From assembly GCA_049516155.1 (NCBI GenBank), contig JBEKTJ010000362.1, forward strand, positions 1 through 7,826: a stretch of DNA of 7,826 bases, written 5' to 3'. Below, piece by piece: positions 7,077-7,826 of the stretch (positions are counted from its first letter, which is position 1; each line of letters starts with the position of its first letter). The stretch is from Bog-159 sp049516155. GTDB taxonomy: Bacteria; Acidobacteriota; Terriglobia; Bryobacterales; Bryobacteraceae. Under the pieces are notes generated by a model, which saw only the letters and a list, made by a program, of their open reading frames with translations, was not told the DNA's origin and made no database searches. A program made the position numbers and the translations under genes.

Positions 7077-7427
7077 CTATTCATTCTCCAATTCCCGCAA
7101 ATGCCGGTCGTAGATTGCGTCAGCCACCGGTACGTATTCCCCATACCAGCGATTGTTGCCGGTCTTATCCCCGCCAATCAGCAGCATGGCCGCTCGCCGC
7201 GGGTCGAAAGCATAAAGCACGCGATACGGCCGCCCCTGATGCTGAATACGCAACTCGCGCATGTGCCTGTGACGCGAGGTCTCAACACCGGACGAGTGCG
7301 GCATCTTCAACGCGGGTCCGGCCCGTTGCAACGGGCTCACAGTGAAGTCAACGCTCTTCTGTTCGGCGGCGGAGAGTGCGTCCCACCACCACTCAAACTC
7401 ATCGGAGAACTCGACTTCCCATGCCAA
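7077..7427 (-). CDS. HigB/RelE-type toxin (mRNA interferase family)
   Basis: This is a complete 116-residue protein of the RelE/ParE superfamily, HigB-like branch. It starts at TTG 7427; an in-frame stop lies only two codons upstream and there is no nearby ATG. Family members begin MxWEVE, which this TTG reproduces (MAWEVEFSDEFEWWW). Conserved blocks: SSGVETSRHRHMRELRIQHQ (45-64), GRPYRVLYAFDPRR (65-78) and LLIGGDKTGNNRWY (82-95), containing the basic and aromatic residues expected of a ribosome-dependent endoribonuclease. No truncation is seen. The toxin precedes the antitoxin gene, the HigBA order. The expected action is cleavage of translated mRNA when the antitoxin is depleted (family knowledge). 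The weak TTG start and absence of a clear Shine-Dalgarno imply low toxin translation relative to the antitoxin, which has a strong one. Confidence 0.9.
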   Translation of the reverse strand: MAWEVEFSDEFEWWWDALSAAEQKSVDFTVSPLQRAGPALKMPHSSGVETSRHRHMRELRIQHQGRPYRVLYAFDPRRAAMLLIGGDKTGNNRWYGEYVPVADAIYDRHLRELENE

Positions 7428-7432
7428 GTTTC

Positions 7433-7462
7433 ATTATGCCATGGCAGACATTATGTCGTCAA
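7433..7462 (-). promoter_or_regulatory. Predicted sigma-70-type promoter of the toxin-antitoxin operon
   Basis: On the - strand a TTGACG -35 box (7462-7457) and a CATAAT -10 box (7438-7433) are separated by 18 bp. This matches the consensus well for such a GC-rich region and sits immediately upstream of the toxin start. The -10 ends only 5 nt before the TTG codon, so a transcript from it would start at or very near the start codon and be leaderless. Confidence 0.6.
7437..7457. promoter_or_regulatory. Predicted antitoxin operator: two adjacent palindromes in the promoter spacer
   Basis: A perfect 10-bp palindrome TGCCATGGCA (7437-7446) is directly followed by GACAT-T-ATGTC (7447-7457), a palindrome with one central base. 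They fill the space between the -35 and -10 boxes and overlap both. CATTATG also occurs twice (7432-7438, 7449-7455), 17 bp apart. A dimeric XRE antitoxin bound here would block RNA polymerase. Binding is inference. Confidence 0.5.
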
Positions 7463-7473
7463 CGGCATAGGGA

Positions 7474-7826
7474 ATGCGCGAGCACTCCAGCCCAGCCTTC
7501 CAGCGGGCCGTGGAGCAGGCCAGCATGGCTGCGCGATCGGACGCGCGCGTCTTGCTGATCGGCGAATCCGGCACGGGCAAGGAACTGCTTGCGGCGCACA
7601 TCCATCAGAACAGCCCGTTCGCCGCGGGGCCGTTTGTGAAGGTCAACTGCGCGGCCATCCCGACGGAATTGATCGAAACCGAATTGTTCGGCCACGAGAA
7701 GGGCGCGTTCACCGGCGCGGCCGGCGCGCGCCGCGGCAAGTTCGAACTGGCCGATAGCGGGACGATTTTCCTGGACGAAGTGGGAGACCTGCACGGCGCC
7801 TCGCAGGCCAAGCTGCTGCGCGTGCT
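7474..7826 (+). CDS. Partial sigma-54 AAA+ ATPase fragment lacking a receiver domain (runs off the window)
   Basis: The AAA+ frame is open from an in-frame stop at 7468-7470 to the window end. ATG 7474 is the first possible start, giving MREH fused to SSPAFQRAVEQASMAARSDA; no well-spaced ribosome site precedes it. Walker A GESGTGKE is complete, followed by FVKVNCAAIP, the sigma-54 contact loop GAFTGA, Walker B TIFLDEVGDL, and LLRVL at the last base. The homology starts in the linker after a receiver domain, and upstream sequence belongs to the toxin-antitoxin promoter region. It is therefore either a 5'-truncated duplicate (a pseudogene fragment), a receiver-less activator, or a misjoined contig end. 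It diverges from the toxin gene with only 46 bp between the two starts. Confidence 0.6.
   Translation, partial: MREHSSPAFQRAVEQASMAARSDARVLLIGESGTGKELLAAHIHQNSPFAAGPFVKVNCAAIPTELIETELFGHEKGAFTGAAGARRGKFELADSGTIFLDEVGDLHGASQAKLLRV
7485..7826 (+). repeat. ntrC AAA+ direct repeat, right copy (intact over this span)
   Basis: This is the direct-orientation counterpart of 3507-3795, retaining the 53 bp (7515-7567) lost there. Outside that gap there are ten substitutions in 289 aligned bases (96.5% identity), all synonymous in the AAA+ frame, and none in the last 122 bases. Similarity begins abruptly at 7485 and the window ends inside it. Confidence 0.95.

Noticed and set aside
7101..7757. + strand frame (218 codons) spanning the toxin and the ATPase fragment
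   Set aside because: It is antisense to the toxin and then out of frame in the AAA+ segment; its tail is the same wrong-frame peptide seen in the left repeat copy.

Overview
The window is a GC-rich stretch of a Gram-negative (diderm) genome: it opens inside an Omp85-type outer-membrane barrel gene. The style of the barrel protein, together with an envelope protein and an NtrY/NtrC pair in one operon, suggests Acidobacteriota (Bryobacterales/Solibacter-like). That assignment comes from sequence impression only and is tentative.

Left part (1-4312), all on the + strand and tightly packed: the C-terminal part of an Omp85/BamA-like barrel protein (1-1059), a DUF4390-like membrane-anchored envelope protein whose ATG abuts the previous stop (1060-1698), an intact NtrY-like sensor histidine kinase starting at a GTG inside a GTGA overlap (1695-3113), and an NtrC-like sigma-54 response regulator overlapping the kinase by 35 nt (3079-4312). 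This reads as one translationally coupled operon: an outer-membrane protein, an envelope protein and a phosphorelay. The regulator is broken as written: a 53-bp deletion removes most of Walker A, about 58 bp are missing after LLRVL, and one base is inserted before the Fis domain.

Middle (4313-4604) is a gene-free spacer with one small hairpin. The right part (4605-7473) looks like an accessory block. It holds a pentapeptide-repeat/ion-channel fusion split by a perfect 20-bp tandem duplication, an unrecognised gene 9 bp downstream that may carry its own frameshift, and, convergent to these on the - strand, a complete HigB/HigA-type toxin-antitoxin module whose antitoxin has an unusual ~95-residue C-terminal extension. 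The module has a good sigma-70-like promoter embedded in palindromes just upstream of its TTG start.

Right edge (7485-7826): a second copy of part of the NtrC AAA+ domain starts abruptly without a receiver domain and runs off the end. It keeps the 53 bp missing from the first copy. The ten substitutions between the copies are all synonymous, their last 122 bp are identical, and the window stops at exactly the base where the first copy suffers its second deletion. Together with the cluster of frameshifts between 3536 and about 6180, this points either to a recent duplication with decay or to a contig-end or graph assembly artefact. Reads spanning the junctions should decide this before biology is built on the broken genes.
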